Source: Treponema sp. (lineage in GTDB: Bacteria; Spirochaetota; Spirochaetia; Treponematales; Treponemataceae). Taken from it: a DNA stretch of 37,061 bases. The notes under the pieces were generated by a model. The model was not told the origin of the DNA, did not search any database, and saw only the letters and a program-made list of their open reading frames with translations. Each line of letters starts with the position of its first letter. Position 1 is the first letter of the stretch. Positions 15,797-24,772 of the stretch are shown here, piece after piece. The stretch lies in the NCBI GenBank assembly GCA_017617115.1, contig JAFZXA010000168.1, positions 1 to 37,061 of the forward strand, written 5' to 3'. Made by a program: the position numbers and the translations under genes.

Positions 15797-17947
15797 ATGA
15801 AAAGCTTAAGTATTAAAATTAGTTTAATTTCATTCTTTGTTTTGATTATTTCTTTTGCAAGCGTTGGACTTACTTCCATTAAAAGTGCAAAATCAAGTCT
15901 TGAAAAAGAAATGACAAAGGCAATTGTTGAATCTGTTCACGCTACAGCCGATTCTATAAAAGCTTCGAACGAAAAAGAATTTAAAATGCTTGAAACTCTT
16001 GCAGCACTTCCCGAAATCAGAAACCCTGATATTTCTCTTTTAGACAAAACCCATACTATTTACGGTGCAATGATTCTTGATGAAGATTATATAGATGTTT
16101 GTATTCTGGACGAAAATGGCTTTGCCTGGATTAACAATGGTGCAAAAATGATTCCTTTTAGTGAAAGAAATTACTACAAAGTACCTTTTACAACAGGCGG
16201 CCGCTTTCAGACAGACCCGTTTATTAATAAGGTAACAAATGCACCAGCAGTTTTTTATTCCGTACCTGTTTTTGATGACAATAATAATATTATAAATGTA
16301 ATTTTCTGTGTAATTGACGGACTTCAAATAAGCAGGCTTTCAACTGGTCATAAAGCAGGAAACAGCAGACCTGCTTTTCTTGTAACTCTAAATGATGGTC
16401 CAGGCGGAGAAAACGAAGCATTTTCAGAACTACACTCCTCTGGAATTATTATTGCCAGCGAAAAACTATTATCACCAGATGTTGTACTTGAAGAATTTAC
16501 TACCGAAAGTATTTTTGCAAATGCAGAAGAAACAGAAAATAAAGAATATATAGAAAACCTTAATAAAGTAAAAACAGAAGAAAAAGGTGTATTTAAATAT
16601 AAAAACGGAAAGGAAACCTACATACTTGCCTTTGAGCGTGTTCCAAACACAAAATGGGTTGCTATGAATGAAGTTCCTTACAGCGATTTCCAGTCAGATT
16701 TGAACGCATTACGAAACAGAATTATTGTCTACATTATATTCCTTACAATTGGAGCTGTTGCAATTCTTACTGTAGTTATTACTATGGCAATAAAACCGCT
16801 TAAAACTGTAAACGTAGCAATTAATGAAATTGCCACAGGAAATGCCGACCTTACAAAGCGAATTGAGCATAATTCAAAAGATGAAATTGGAGAAGTTGTA
16901 AACGGCTTTAATCTGTTTGAAGAAAAGCTTCAGGGAATTGTAAAAGATATTAAAACTTCTAAAGACGAATTAACTTCAGTAGGTTCTACAATGAGCATGA
17001 ATGTTATAGACACCTCTACTTCAATTAGCGAAGTTTACAATAATATAGAAGACATGAAAAAAGAAATTGTAACTCAAGGAGAAAGTGTAGCACTCACTGC
17101 AACCGCGGTTACCGAAATTTCTTCAAATATTGAATCGCTCGAAAAAATGATTGAAACACAATCAAATGGCGTTGCACAGGCTTCAAGCGCAGTTGAACAG
17201 ATGATTGGAAACATTTCTTCTGTAAATAATTCTGTTGAACAAATGGCACAAGCTTTTGATACCCTTCTTGCTCATACAACAAATGGTGTTGAAAAACAAA
17301 GGATGGTAACAAATAAAATTAAAGAAATTGAAAGTCAGTCATCGGAGCTTCAGGGTGCAAACCTTGTAATTGCCAAAATTGCAAGCCAGACAAATCTTCT
17401 TGCAATGAACGCTGCTATTGAGTCGGCACACGCAGGAGAAGCTGGAAAAGGCTTTAGCGTTGTTGCCGATGAAATTAAAAAGCTTTCTGATAATTCAGCA
17501 AGAGAGTCTAATAAAATCAATGATCAGCTTACACAAATTGTTACTTCTGTTGCTGAGGTAGTTAATGCTTCAAATGAATCGAACGAAGCACTTAATCAAA
17601 TTACTGAATTAATTAAAGCAACTGATGAAATTGTAAGACAGATTCGCTATGCTATGGAAGAACAGAATTCTGGTTCTAAACAGATTGGTGAAGCACTTCA
17701 TATAATGAATGATACAACATCAGAAGTTCGTTCTGCCAGCCGAGAAATGTCAGAAGGAAACAAGTCTATTCTTGAAGAAATAAGAAATCTTCAAAATGCA
17801 ACTGACCAGATGAAAGAAAGCATGGCAAAAATTATTAATGGTGCCGATAAAATTAATCAGTCAGGAAATGAACTGAATCAAATTGCACCACAAATGAAAT
17901 CTTCTATAGATAAAATTAGTAACCAGATAGATCAATTTAGAGTTTAA
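15797..17947 (+). CDS. Methyl-accepting chemotaxis protein
   Basis: This is a 716-residue transmembrane receptor. TM1 is at about residues 6-28, a large extracytoplasmic dCache-like sensor domain spans about 30-305 (KPVNY-rich folds such as [19 protein letters not shown]), and TM2 is at about 311-333. A HAMP domain ([25 protein letters not shown]) and a long helical signalling domain follow. The hairpin tip is [33 protein letters not shown] (about 533-565, described by its NAAIES and GKGFSVVA cores), which binds CheA and CheW. The dCache fold suggests a small organic ligand such as an amino acid. It is divergent from cheA and probably feeds that kinase. The AGGAG ribosome-binding site is well placed. 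Confidence 0.93.
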   Translation: MKSLSIKISLISFFVLIISFASVGLTSIKSAKSSLEKEMTKAIVESVHATADSIKASNEKEFKMLETLAALPEIRNPDISLLDKTHTIYGAMILDEDYIDVCILDENGFAWINNGAKMIPFSERNYYKVPFTTGGRFQTDPFINKVTNAPAVFYSVPVFDDNNNIINVIFCVIDGLQISRLSTGHKAGNSRPAFLVTLNDGPGGENEAFSELHSSGIIIASEKLLSPDVVLEEFTTESIFANAEETENKEYIENLNKVKTEEKGVFKYKNGKETYILAFERVPNTKWVAMNEVPYSDFQSDLNALRNRIIVYIIFLTIGAVAILTVVITMAIKPLKTVNVAINEIATGNADLTKRIEHNSKDEIGEVVNGFNLFEEKLQGIVKDIKTSKDELTSVGSTMSMNVIDTSTSISEVYNNIEDMKKEIVTQGESVALTATAVTEISSNIESLEKMIETQSNGVAQASSAVEQMIGNISSVNNSVEQMAQAFDTLLAHTTNGVEKQRMVTNKIKEIESQSSELQGANLVIAKIASQTNLLAMNAAIESAHAGEAGKGFSVVADEIKKLSDNSARESNKINDQLTQIVTSVAEVVNASNESNEALNQITELIKATDEIVRQIRYAMEEQNSGSKQIGEALHIMNDTTSEVRSASREMSEGNKSILEEIRNLQNATDQMKESMAKIINGADKINQSGNELNQIAPQMKSSIDKISNQIDQFRV

Positions 17948-17948
17948 C

Positions 17949-17973
17949 GGTCCCCAAACCTTTTGAAGGGTCC
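17949..17973. repeat. Possible diverged palindromic repeat between MCP and OMP genes
   Basis: GGTCCCC and GAAGGGTCC flank a short AT-rich centre. The 19 bases at 17952-17970 match module X at 12 positions, including both ends (CCC and GAAGGG). It directly follows the MCP stop codon and precedes the next ribosome-binding site, so it may also act as a weak hairpin. Relationship to the repeat family is uncertain. Confidence 0.35.
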
Positions 17974-17989
17974 ATAAAGGAGTTTTTTT

Positions 17990-19195
17990 ATGAAGAAAAT
18001 AGTTTTATTAACCGCAGTCCTGACTTTTACCGCTGCACTTTTTGCAGAACCAGCCTTTAGCGGATATTCAGGCGGAAAAGTAAATTATGCTGCAAATGAA
18101 AAATCAACCGAAAAATATGATCCGGACCTTACACTTCAGGCATTTTTCCAGGGGCAGTTTAATTTTTCGCAGAATATGTTCGGACGGCTTGAGTTTTCTA
18201 TTGATACAGGTGACTTTTTAAGCAAGGAGCTTTTTCATAAAACTCCCGCTTCTTTTGAAATTGACGAGCTTTCTTTAATAATCAAATCAAACTCCGACAC
18301 AGATGCTAACTACTTCAGTATTTTTATGGGAACTTATGACCCTATTGGTTCAGACATTTTCCTTCAAAGATATTTTGGTATTCAGCCTATTGCTTCAAAA
18401 ATCACAGAAAGCTGGCTTGGACTTGCCGGTTCAATTCTCTATCCTCACTTTGGTATAGGAATTGCCGATGTAAAACGACTTTTGAATGCACCAATAACAC
18501 TTGGCGGCTATGCTTATATTAATCACGAAGACAAGCTTTATTATGTATTTAATACCGACTTTAGATTTGCCTGTGTTTACCGCTATTTTACTTTTGATTT
18601 TGCAGGCGGAATTGGTATTCCACTTTCTAACAATAATCAGGGACAGGAAGTAATTGCTGCAATTGAAAAGGTTTACTGGCATGCAGGAACAACAATGCTT
18701 GTTGGAAACAACTACACACAAAGTCTTTTTATTCAGGCAGGCTTGTTCAATGCTCCTTTTACAAAACGTAATGGTACAGAAATTTCACCAGATGATATTT
18801 ATCTTTTGTTTGAACCACGCTTCCTTTTGGAAAATGCCCATGTAAACCTTACAGCTTACAGTCTTCCAAAAGATACAGCTGACCAACTTATGTTTGTACA
18901 AGACACACTTGGTGCAAACCTGAATATTTATGGCGACACCTTCTCTCTTGGAGCTAACCGCTTTACAATTGGTGCAAACTTTGCTTTTTCTTTTGCCGAC
19001 AAAAACTTTCTTGATTTGAAAAAGCCTGTTGAACTTATAAAGAGCGGATTCAATATTACAATGACTCCGTACCTTTCTACAAACTTCCTTAGCGGAGAGC
19101 TTCACACTCAGGTAAGCGTTAAGTTTATGAAGTTTGCAACTAAACGATGGTACGAGGCATTTACTGCTGATATTGGATTTACAGCTAAATTATAA
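17990..19195 (+). CDS. Putative outer-membrane beta-barrel protein
   Basis: This 401-residue protein is of no family I can name. A signal peptide is clear (MKKIVLLTAVLTFTAALFA, cleavage likely after AFA/LFA near residue 19). The mature part is rich in alternating hydrophobic and polar stretches with many aromatics (for example LTLQAFFQGQFNFSQNMFG and LYYVFNTDFRFACVYRYF) and ends in an amphipathic strand, FTADIGFTAKL. That is the pattern of a beta barrel exported to the outer membrane. The AGGAG ribosome-binding site is strong. It follows the MCP gene by 42 bases on the same strand. Its last codons overlap the 3' end of the convergent gene by 6 bases. Confidence 0.7.
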   Translation: MKKIVLLTAVLTFTAALFAEPAFSGYSGGKVNYAANEKSTEKYDPDLTLQAFFQGQFNFSQNMFGRLEFSIDTGDFLSKELFHKTPASFEIDELSLIIKSNSDTDANYFSIFMGTYDPIGSDIFLQRYFGIQPIASKITESWLGLAGSILYPHFGIGIADVKRLLNAPITLGGYAYINHEDKLYYVFNTDFRFACVYRYFTFDFAGGIGIPLSNNNQGQEVIAAIEKVYWHAGTTMLVGNNYTQSLFIQAGLFNAPFTKRNGTEISPDDIYLLFEPRFLLENAHVNLTAYSLPKDTADQLMFVQDTLGANLNIYGDTFSLGANRFTIGANFAFSFADKNFLDLKKPVELIKSGFNITMTPYLSTNFLSGELHTQVSVKFMKFATKRWYEAFTADIGFTAKL

Positions 19196-21382
19196 TCCCT
19201 GCAATTCTACAAATTCAAAGCCGGAATCAAGCAAGGCACAGATCAGTAAATCAAGATAGTTATATAATGGTTCTGTTCTGCTGCCTTGTGCAAAACCAAC
19301 GCTAACAGGTACTACTCCACCACCGATTTTTGAAAGTGTATTACAGTAGTCCTGGATTATCTGCTCAGGCTTTGTGTCTTTATCAAGCAGTTCAGAATCG
19401 TTCAGGCGGGAATAAGAAACAACAGTTTCATAACCTGCTGCTTTTGCATATTTAATAATATCGTTATTTACAGAATAATACGGACCATGCCAGTAAAGCG
19501 AAAGCTCTGTTCCAGTGCAGTTATAGAATTCATCTTCGTTTCTTGCAAGTCCACGGCGAATGAATTCTTCGTCAACAACAAACGGATTATTTACAAGGTC
19601 GGTCTGACTAAAGAACATAGAAGCAGTCTGGTAACCGTTCAACACAATCTGATTTGTTTCTGAAGGATATCTGCGGATAAACTCACCATTTATAAAGAAG
19701 GTTCCCGGCACATTATATTTGCGCAAAACAGAAAGTATTTCGCTAAGTCCGTCGGCATTGTCGTAAGCATCAAAAATCAGGGCAACTTTTTTAGGTGAAG
19801 CAACCTTTGTTACGCTTTCTTCGTAAAGTGCTTTTGTAACTGCTTTTTTGCTCAAAGTACGAACATAAAGTGCATTTTCATAAAGATTGTTTGGTGTAGT
19901 TCCTGTAAATATTCTGTAGCGGCCGTTCTGAGTTTTTGACTGTGCAGTTGCAACAGAAGTTTTTTTCCAGGTTTGCTTTTCGGCATTATATTTATAGTAA
20001 GAAGCGGAACCTGTATCTGCAACAATTGTATCTTCGTTGCCTTCCCAGTAGCCTGCTACAGCCGACGAAAGCATTATAACTTCATTTGTATTTGAAAGAA
20101 TATTCCATTTGCGTACAGTTTTTTCACCGCCGACATAAAGGACATTTCGGTTTACCCAGATTGCAGAAGCAATTTTTTCGCCTAAAAGATCTGCAACACG
20201 CTGCCAGTTGTTGATGTCATAAACATAAATTGCAGCTCCTGCATAAAAGGCGACCTTTGTTCCATCAGGAGAAATAAACGGCTTGCCTGAATCTTCAATT
20301 TCAAGCACCTGAGTTGTTTTATTACCAAGCTTATAAACGGCACCCTTTTCTTTACTGCCGTCATACGGAAGCTTTTCGAGCCACAAAACAGGCTGATCAC
20401 TGGAATCCCAGAAAACAAAATAATCAATAAGCGAAGCTGTTGAATCGGTGTATGGGCGTGAATAAATAACATCCATATAATCGCAGCTGTGTTTCTGGTT
20501 CTGTAACTTAAGATATGTAAAAAGACGGTTATTCTGAACAATTACAAAAGATTTTGCACTGCTGTTTACGCTGAACTTGTCACTTGCAGAATTAAACTGC
20601 GAAGGAAGACGACCAATTGCTTTACCCTGCCCTATAATTCCTGAATAAAGACCGAGTGTGTAAAGTTCCTTTGAATTAATCTGATAAACTAAATAATCAT
20701 CTATATAGATAAGCGATTTTTCGCTTGACCAGTTTACTGCATTAATTGTTCCGCGTCCGATTTTGCGGTATTTTTCATCCATTTCTACCTTGCGGAGCAC
20801 TGCATCTGGATTACAAAAATAAAGATTACCTTCTTTTTCGTAAATAAGAATTGTTCCGTCCGGAGACCATTTTACTGGAAGATTTTTGTAGCTCTGGCGC
20901 ACACTTTCACAAAGCACAGCAGTTTTACCTGTCTGAACGTTTTGAATTACAAGTGTACCTGTAGAAAGTGAATACTTTTCTATTTTGACAAGCCATTTTC
21001 CGTCTGAACTGATTGAATAAGGCGAAACCGGAAGCGAGTTTACAGGAATGCCGTTGTTTTTTTCGAACCATTCAAAAGAATCGGTTTTTGTATTGTAGCG
21101 GCCTGTTCCGTAACGGTTACGAATCTGAAGTACTGTTCCATCTTCCAAAAGTTCAAGCTGTTCAGGGTAGCAGGTTAAAAGCTCGGGAGTTTTACTGCTT
21201 GCACCATTTACAAGCTTTGAATAGAACAGTGAGCTGTAGCTGTTTGTTCCAGGCATGTTCTGGCTCAAAGAAAAAAGAACTTCATCATTCTTGTTCAAAT
21301 CAAAAGTGCCAAAAGTAATTTTTGCGCTAAGTGGAAGCGTAATTCCTAAAACAAATGTCGCAGCAATCAGATATTTTTTCAT
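19190..21382 (-). CDS. Exported beta-propeller protein with degenerate NodB-type deacetylase domain
   Basis: This is a 730-residue secreted or periplasmic protein. The signal peptide is residues 1-19 (MKKYLIAATFVLGITLPLS). Residues about 25-490 contain repeated TolB/WD40-like blades (SSDGKWLVKIEKYS, WSPDGTILIYEKEGNLYF, SPDGTKVAFYAGAAIYVYD). Residues about 530-730 form a polysaccharide-deacetylase (NodB) fold (KVALIFDAYDNADGLSEIL, NVPGTFFINGEFI). The expected TFDD motif is reduced to IFDA. The metal-binding His pair is missing (GYQTASMFFSQTD), so catalysis is unlikely and a glycan-binding role is more plausible. It overlaps the zinc-ribbon gene by 4 bases in an operon with an M23 peptidase, pointing to cell-wall work. 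Confidence 0.75.
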   Translation of the reverse strand: MKKYLIAATFVLGITLPLSAKITFGTFDLNKNDEVLFSLSQNMPGTNSYSSLFYSKLVNGASSKTPELLTCYPEQLELLEDGTVLQIRNRYGTGRYNTKTDSFEWFEKNNGIPVNSLPVSPYSISSDGKWLVKIEKYSLSTGTLVIQNVQTGKTAVLCESVRQSYKNLPVKWSPDGTILIYEKEGNLYFCNPDAVLRKVEMDEKYRKIGRGTINAVNWSSEKSLIYIDDYLVYQINSKELYTLGLYSGIIGQGKAIGRLPSQFNSASDKFSVNSSAKSFVIVQNNRLFTYLKLQNQKHSCDYMDVIYSRPYTDSTASLIDYFVFWDSSDQPVLWLEKLPYDGSKEKGAVYKLGNKTTQVLEIEDSGKPFISPDGTKVAFYAGAAIYVYDINNWQRVADLLGEKIASAIWVNRNVLYVGGEKTVRKWNILSNTNEVIMLSSAVAGYWEGNEDTIVADTGSASYYKYNAEKQTWKKTSVATAQSKTQNGRYRIFTGTTPNNLYENALYVRTLSKKAVTKALYEESVTKVASPKKVALIFDAYDNADGLSEILSVLRKYNVPGTFFINGEFIRRYPSETNQIVLNGYQTASMFFSQTDLVNNPFVVDEEFIRRGLARNEDEFYNCTGTELSLYWHGPYYSVNNDIIKYAKAAGYETVVSYSRLNDSELLDKDTKPEQIIQDYCNTLSKIGGGVVPVSVGFAQGSRTEPLYNYLDLLICALLDSGFEFVELQGL

Positions 21383-21630
21383 TTATGCATCTCCGCACTT
21401 AATACCAGAACCGAAAGCTCCTGCTCAAGGTCTTCAAGTTCGCGCTCCATTTCGTAAAGCTGCTTTCGTCTGACATCTTTTCTGTCTTCTTCGTAATGAT
21501 TAAGCATCATTTCAAGCGATTCTTTGTCATTGGCATCTGAAACTCTTGAAACTCCGCACCATGGACAATAAAGGTAATCCTTATTAAGGGTTCGTCCACA
21601 CCCTTTGCAAACACTGATATTATACATCAT
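21379..21630 (-). CDS. Small zinc-ribbon / coiled-coil protein
   Basis: This 83-residue protein is of unknown function. The N-terminus has a zinc ribbon, two CxxC pairs ten residues apart (CKGCG and CPWCG). The second half is a charged, Leu- and Glu-rich helix (ERELEDLEQELSVLVLS) likely to form a coiled coil. Two adjacent ATG codons could start it (21630 or 21627); AGGA lies just upstream. It sits between the M23 peptidase and the propeller protein with ATGA overlap to the latter, so the three are co-translated. It may be a membrane-side adaptor, but nothing in it shows this. Confidence 0.72.
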   Translation of the reverse strand: MMYNISVCKGCGRTLNKDYLYCPWCGVSRVSDANDKESLEMMLNHYEEDRKDVRRKQLYEMERELEDLEQELSVLVLSAEMHK

Positions 21631-21636
21631 TTTTTC

Positions 21637-22842
21637 CTATTTTTTAAGTACCGTCATTGGGTCTATTCTGTTTCCGTTTTTATAAACCATAAAATGCAGG
21701 TGAGGTCCTGTAGAATATCCTGTAGAACCTACAAGTCCTATTTTTGTTCCCTGAGTTACATACTGACCTTTTGTTGCAATTGATTTTGACATATGTGCAT
21801 ACAAGGTCTGGTAACCGTTTCCATGGTTTATGATGATATAGTTTCCGTAAGTACGGTTATATCCAACATCAGCAATTTTTCCGCTCATTGCAGCATAAAT
21901 TGGAGTTCCTTCAGGGCAGGCCATATCGGTTCCTGTGTGGAAAGACTGAACTCCTGTAAACGGATCTGCACGCCAGCCATAAGGTGAACTCCAGCGGAAG
22001 CTTGCTTTGATTGGCAGAATAAAAAGTTCGCCCATACGTGACTGAAGTGTTTTCTGGTCAAGCCCAACACCCGGCAAAAAGAGCTGCTGCCCTACTGTAA
22101 GGGTTTCTGTTGTAAGCTCGTTAACATCAAGAAGATTTTCAAGTTTTATATTATTGTCGGCTGCGATTTTTTGAAGCGAGTCACCCGATTTTACTGTATA
22201 AATAATTCCGTCAATTGAAGGAATCTTGAGCTTTTGCCCTGCTCCAAGCTGGCGGACATTTCCAATATCATTTACAGAAATAAGCGTTGAAATATTTGTG
22301 AGTCCGAACTTTTTTGCAATACCGCTTATTGTATCGCCGCTTTTTACCTTATATGTCTGATATTCTACCGGTTGAGAAAGCAGACTTGAAGAAATTGCAG
22401 CGCCTGTACTGTCGGTAATCTGTCCGTTTTCATCAACATCACTTGTAAGCTCAAGCGCAAAGTTCTTCATAAGAGTATCAAGAGAATCAATATCAAAAGT
22501 ATCCTGAGTATTTAGAGTTATGATTTTTGTGTGGCTTAAGGTGTAATCGGTAACAAAGAATGCCGCAATTGCAAGCCCCGCAATTCCAATTATTGCAAAA
22601 ACACTAATTACAATTGCTTTAATGTTGCGTGCAATCAGGCTTCCAAAATTTGAAACTCCCTGACCAAGGGCCGCAATACAGCCTTTTACAGTTAAATCAT
22701 TATGAACTTTTCCTGCCTTAAAAATATGCTTTTCGGAAGGATATGTATATGCAAAAGAAACAGAATTATAGCTTTTATGGCGGACTGGGAATGTTATTGT
22801 CCGCTTTTTTTTGGGTTGTTGTACAAAACTGATTATTTCCAT
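21637..22842 (-). CDS. LysM / M23-family envelope peptidase
   Basis: This is a 401-residue cell-wall protein. A basic cytoplasmic N-terminus precedes one membrane span (about 75-97, IKAIVISVFAIIGIAGLAIA). Two LysM peptidoglycan-binding domains follow (about 162-207, YKVKSGDTISGIAKKFGL, and about 213-258, YTVKSGDSLQKIA). The C-terminal M23 domain (about 290-400) keeps the LytM zinc ligands in HTGTDMACPEGTP and GPHLHF and the central AHMS motif, so it should be an active DD-endopeptidase acting outside the inner membrane. It is divergent from a class B PBP gene and heads an operon with the zinc-ribbon and NodB-like genes. Confidence 0.92.
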   Translation of the reverse strand: MEIISFVQQPKKKRTITFPVRHKSYNSVSFAYTYPSEKHIFKAGKVHNDLTVKGCIAALGQGVSNFGSLIARNIKAIVISVFAIIGIAGLAIAAFFVTDYTLSHTKIITLNTQDTFDIDSLDTLMKNFALELTSDVDENGQITDSTGAAISSSLLSQPVEYQTYKVKSGDTISGIAKKFGLTNISTLISVNDIGNVRQLGAGQKLKIPSIDGIIYTVKSGDSLQKIAADNNIKLENLLDVNELTTETLTVGQQLFLPGVGLDQKTLQSRMGELFILPIKASFRWSSPYGWRADPFTGVQSFHTGTDMACPEGTPIYAAMSGKIADVGYNRTYGNYIIINHGNGYQTLYAHMSKSIATKGQYVTQGTKIGLVGSTGYSTGPHLHFMVYKNGNRIDPMTVLKK

Positions 22843-22906
22843 ACTTGTCTATCGGTCAAAATAGGAGTATAGTTTAAATGTATTTAATTTTAAGGGCGGG
22901 AACAAA

Positions 22907-24772
22907 TTGAATTCATTTTTTAAAAACAGACGACTTATTATTTTTTTCTCTTTTTGCGGCATTCTTGTAATTGCTATTTTAGTTGCCTATATGCGTCTTG
23001 CTTTACAGCCGGCTGCACCAAAACCTCAGAATGTTCCTGTTATTGAACGAGGTTCCATTGTTGACCGTTCGGGTTTTCCGCTGGCAGTTCAGACTAATTT
23101 TTATAGAATTGGCGTTAGCACAAAAGATATTAAAAATGCACAGTTATTCAGTAAAAACCTTGCACCTGTTCTTGGTGTTTCAGAAGAAGACCTTTTTGAA
23201 CGTGTTAATAAAAAAAGCGAATATGTTGTATTAAAGAAAAAAGCTTCGCAGACTGAATATGAAGAAATAAGCCAGAAAACAAAGGAATGCGGCTACAATT
23301 ATGTAAGTTACGAAAAGCTTCCGGGACGCGTTTATCCTAATGGAGCGCTTGCTTCGCAGCTTATTGGTTATATGGGCGATGAAGGAACAGGACTTGCCGG
23401 AATTGAGTTTTCACAACAGGGCGTTCTCTACCCCGAAATTGACAAAACCCTTGAAACTCCGGAGCAGGGAAAAAACATTTATCTTACAATTGATGCAAAC
23501 CTTCAATATAAGTTGGAGCAAATTGCTTACAAAACAATGGAAAACACTCAGGCCGAAAGCATGATGCTCCTGGCGGCAGATTCCCGTACCGGAGAACTTC
23601 TTTCTTATATAAGTCTTCCGGCTGCAAACCTTAACGAATACGGAACTTCAACTTCGGCAGAACGCACAAACAAACCTGCTGCCGATGCATACGAGCCTGG
23701 TTCTGTTTTCAAAATCTTTACGCTTGGTATTGTTTTTGACGAAGGAGCAATTAATCCTAATGACAGTTTTTTGTGCGACGGTGTTTATGAACACAAAATC
23801 CCCGGCGGCGAAACAATCAGGATTAAATGTCTTGAAAACCACGGATGGCTTACTCCACGTGAAGGCTTAAAATATTCCTGCAACGATGTTCTTGGCCAGA
23901 TTAGCGACAGGGTTAGCGAAGACACGTTTATTGCAAGAATCCGTCAGCTTGGATTTGGACAGAGAACGGGTATTGAACTTACTGGTGAAACAACCGGAAT
24001 TGTAAAGGACCGCGACAGTAAAAGCTGGTCTGCACGTTCTAAGCCTACAATTGCAATTGGTCAGGAAATAAGTGTTTCGGCTTTGCAGATGGTTCAGGCG
24101 GCGACTGCTATTGCAAACGGTGGTGTTCCTGTAAAGCTTACAGTTATTCATAAAATTACAGACAAGGAAGGAACTGTTCTTTACGAGCATGAACCTGAAT
24201 ATAAAAACCGTGTATTTAAAGAAACTACAGCCGAATATGTTTTAAGCTGTATGGAAACAACTGCTACAACCGGTACAGGGGCGCGTGCAAATATTGGTGA
24301 CGTTCCTATTGGTGTAAAAACCGGTACTGCCCAAATGGCCGACAAGGTTAATGGCGGCTACAGCGACACAGACTTTCTTTCAAGCTGTCTTGCAATTTTC
24401 CCTGTTGATGAACCTGAAATTGTCCTTTACATTGTTGTAGAAAAAGCAAAAGGCGAAACTTACGGCGGACGAATTGTTGCTCCAGTAATTGCCGAAGCCG
24501 CAGACACAATAATTGACTACATGGGAATGAGCCGTGGAAAAGCTTCTTCTGTAGAGCACAACGGTGTTATTACAATTCCAAATACAAAAGACATTACAAT
24601 TGGCTCACTCACTCCGGATTTTACCGGATACTCTAAAAAAGATTTGCTGCCTCTTATGGAACAATCAAAAGGAAAACTCAACATTAACGGAAGCGGCTGG
24701 GTAACTAGTCAGAATCCTGAACCTGGTACCCCACTTACGGAGAATACAATAATTGAACTCTATCTGGAATAA
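22907..24772 (+). CDS. Class B penicillin-binding protein with PASTA domain (FtsI/PBP2 type)
   Basis: This is a 621-residue peptidoglycan transpeptidase. It has one N-terminal membrane span (about 10-30), a dimerisation domain starting at IERGSIVDRSG, and a transpeptidase domain with the active Ser266 in SVFK, the SCN triad (YSCNDVLG), and KTGTA near 470. A single C-terminal PASTA domain (about 560-621) suggests muropeptide sensing, as in FtsI- or SpoVD-like enzymes. The start is TTG at 22907 behind a weak GGGCGGG sequence, and no in-frame ATG nearby keeps the membrane anchor. It heads a long plus-strand operon. No ftsL or mraW neighbour is present, so division versus elongation cannot be settled. 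Confidence 0.9.
   Translation: MNSFFKNRRLIIFFSFCGILVIAILVAYMRLALQPAAPKPQNVPVIERGSIVDRSGFPLAVQTNFYRIGVSTKDIKNAQLFSKNLAPVLGVSEEDLFERVNKKSEYVVLKKKASQTEYEEISQKTKECGYNYVSYEKLPGRVYPNGALASQLIGYMGDEGTGLAGIEFSQQGVLYPEIDKTLETPEQGKNIYLTIDANLQYKLEQIAYKTMENTQAESMMLLAADSRTGELLSYISLPAANLNEYGTSTSAERTNKPAADAYEPGSVFKIFTLGIVFDEGAINPNDSFLCDGVYEHKIPGGETIRIKCLENHGWLTPREGLKYSCNDVLGQISDRVSEDTFIARIRQLGFGQRTGIELTGETTGIVKDRDSKSWSARSKPTIAIGQEISVSALQMVQAATAIANGGVPVKLTVIHKITDKEGTVLYEHEPEYKNRVFKETTAEYVLSCMETTATTGTGARANIGDVPIGVKTGTAQMADKVNGGYSDTDFLSSCLAIFPVDEPEIVLYIVVEKAKGETYGGRIVAPVIAEAADTIIDYMGMSRGKASSVEHNGVITIPNTKDITIGSLTPDFTGYSKKDLLPLMEQSKGKLNINGSGWVTSQNPEPGTPLTENTIIELYLE

Noticed and set aside
22843-22906. Riboswitch in the spacer between the M23 and PBP genes
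   Set aside because: Only 64 bases are available and no conserved aptamer motif is visible. It is more likely just two divergent promoters.
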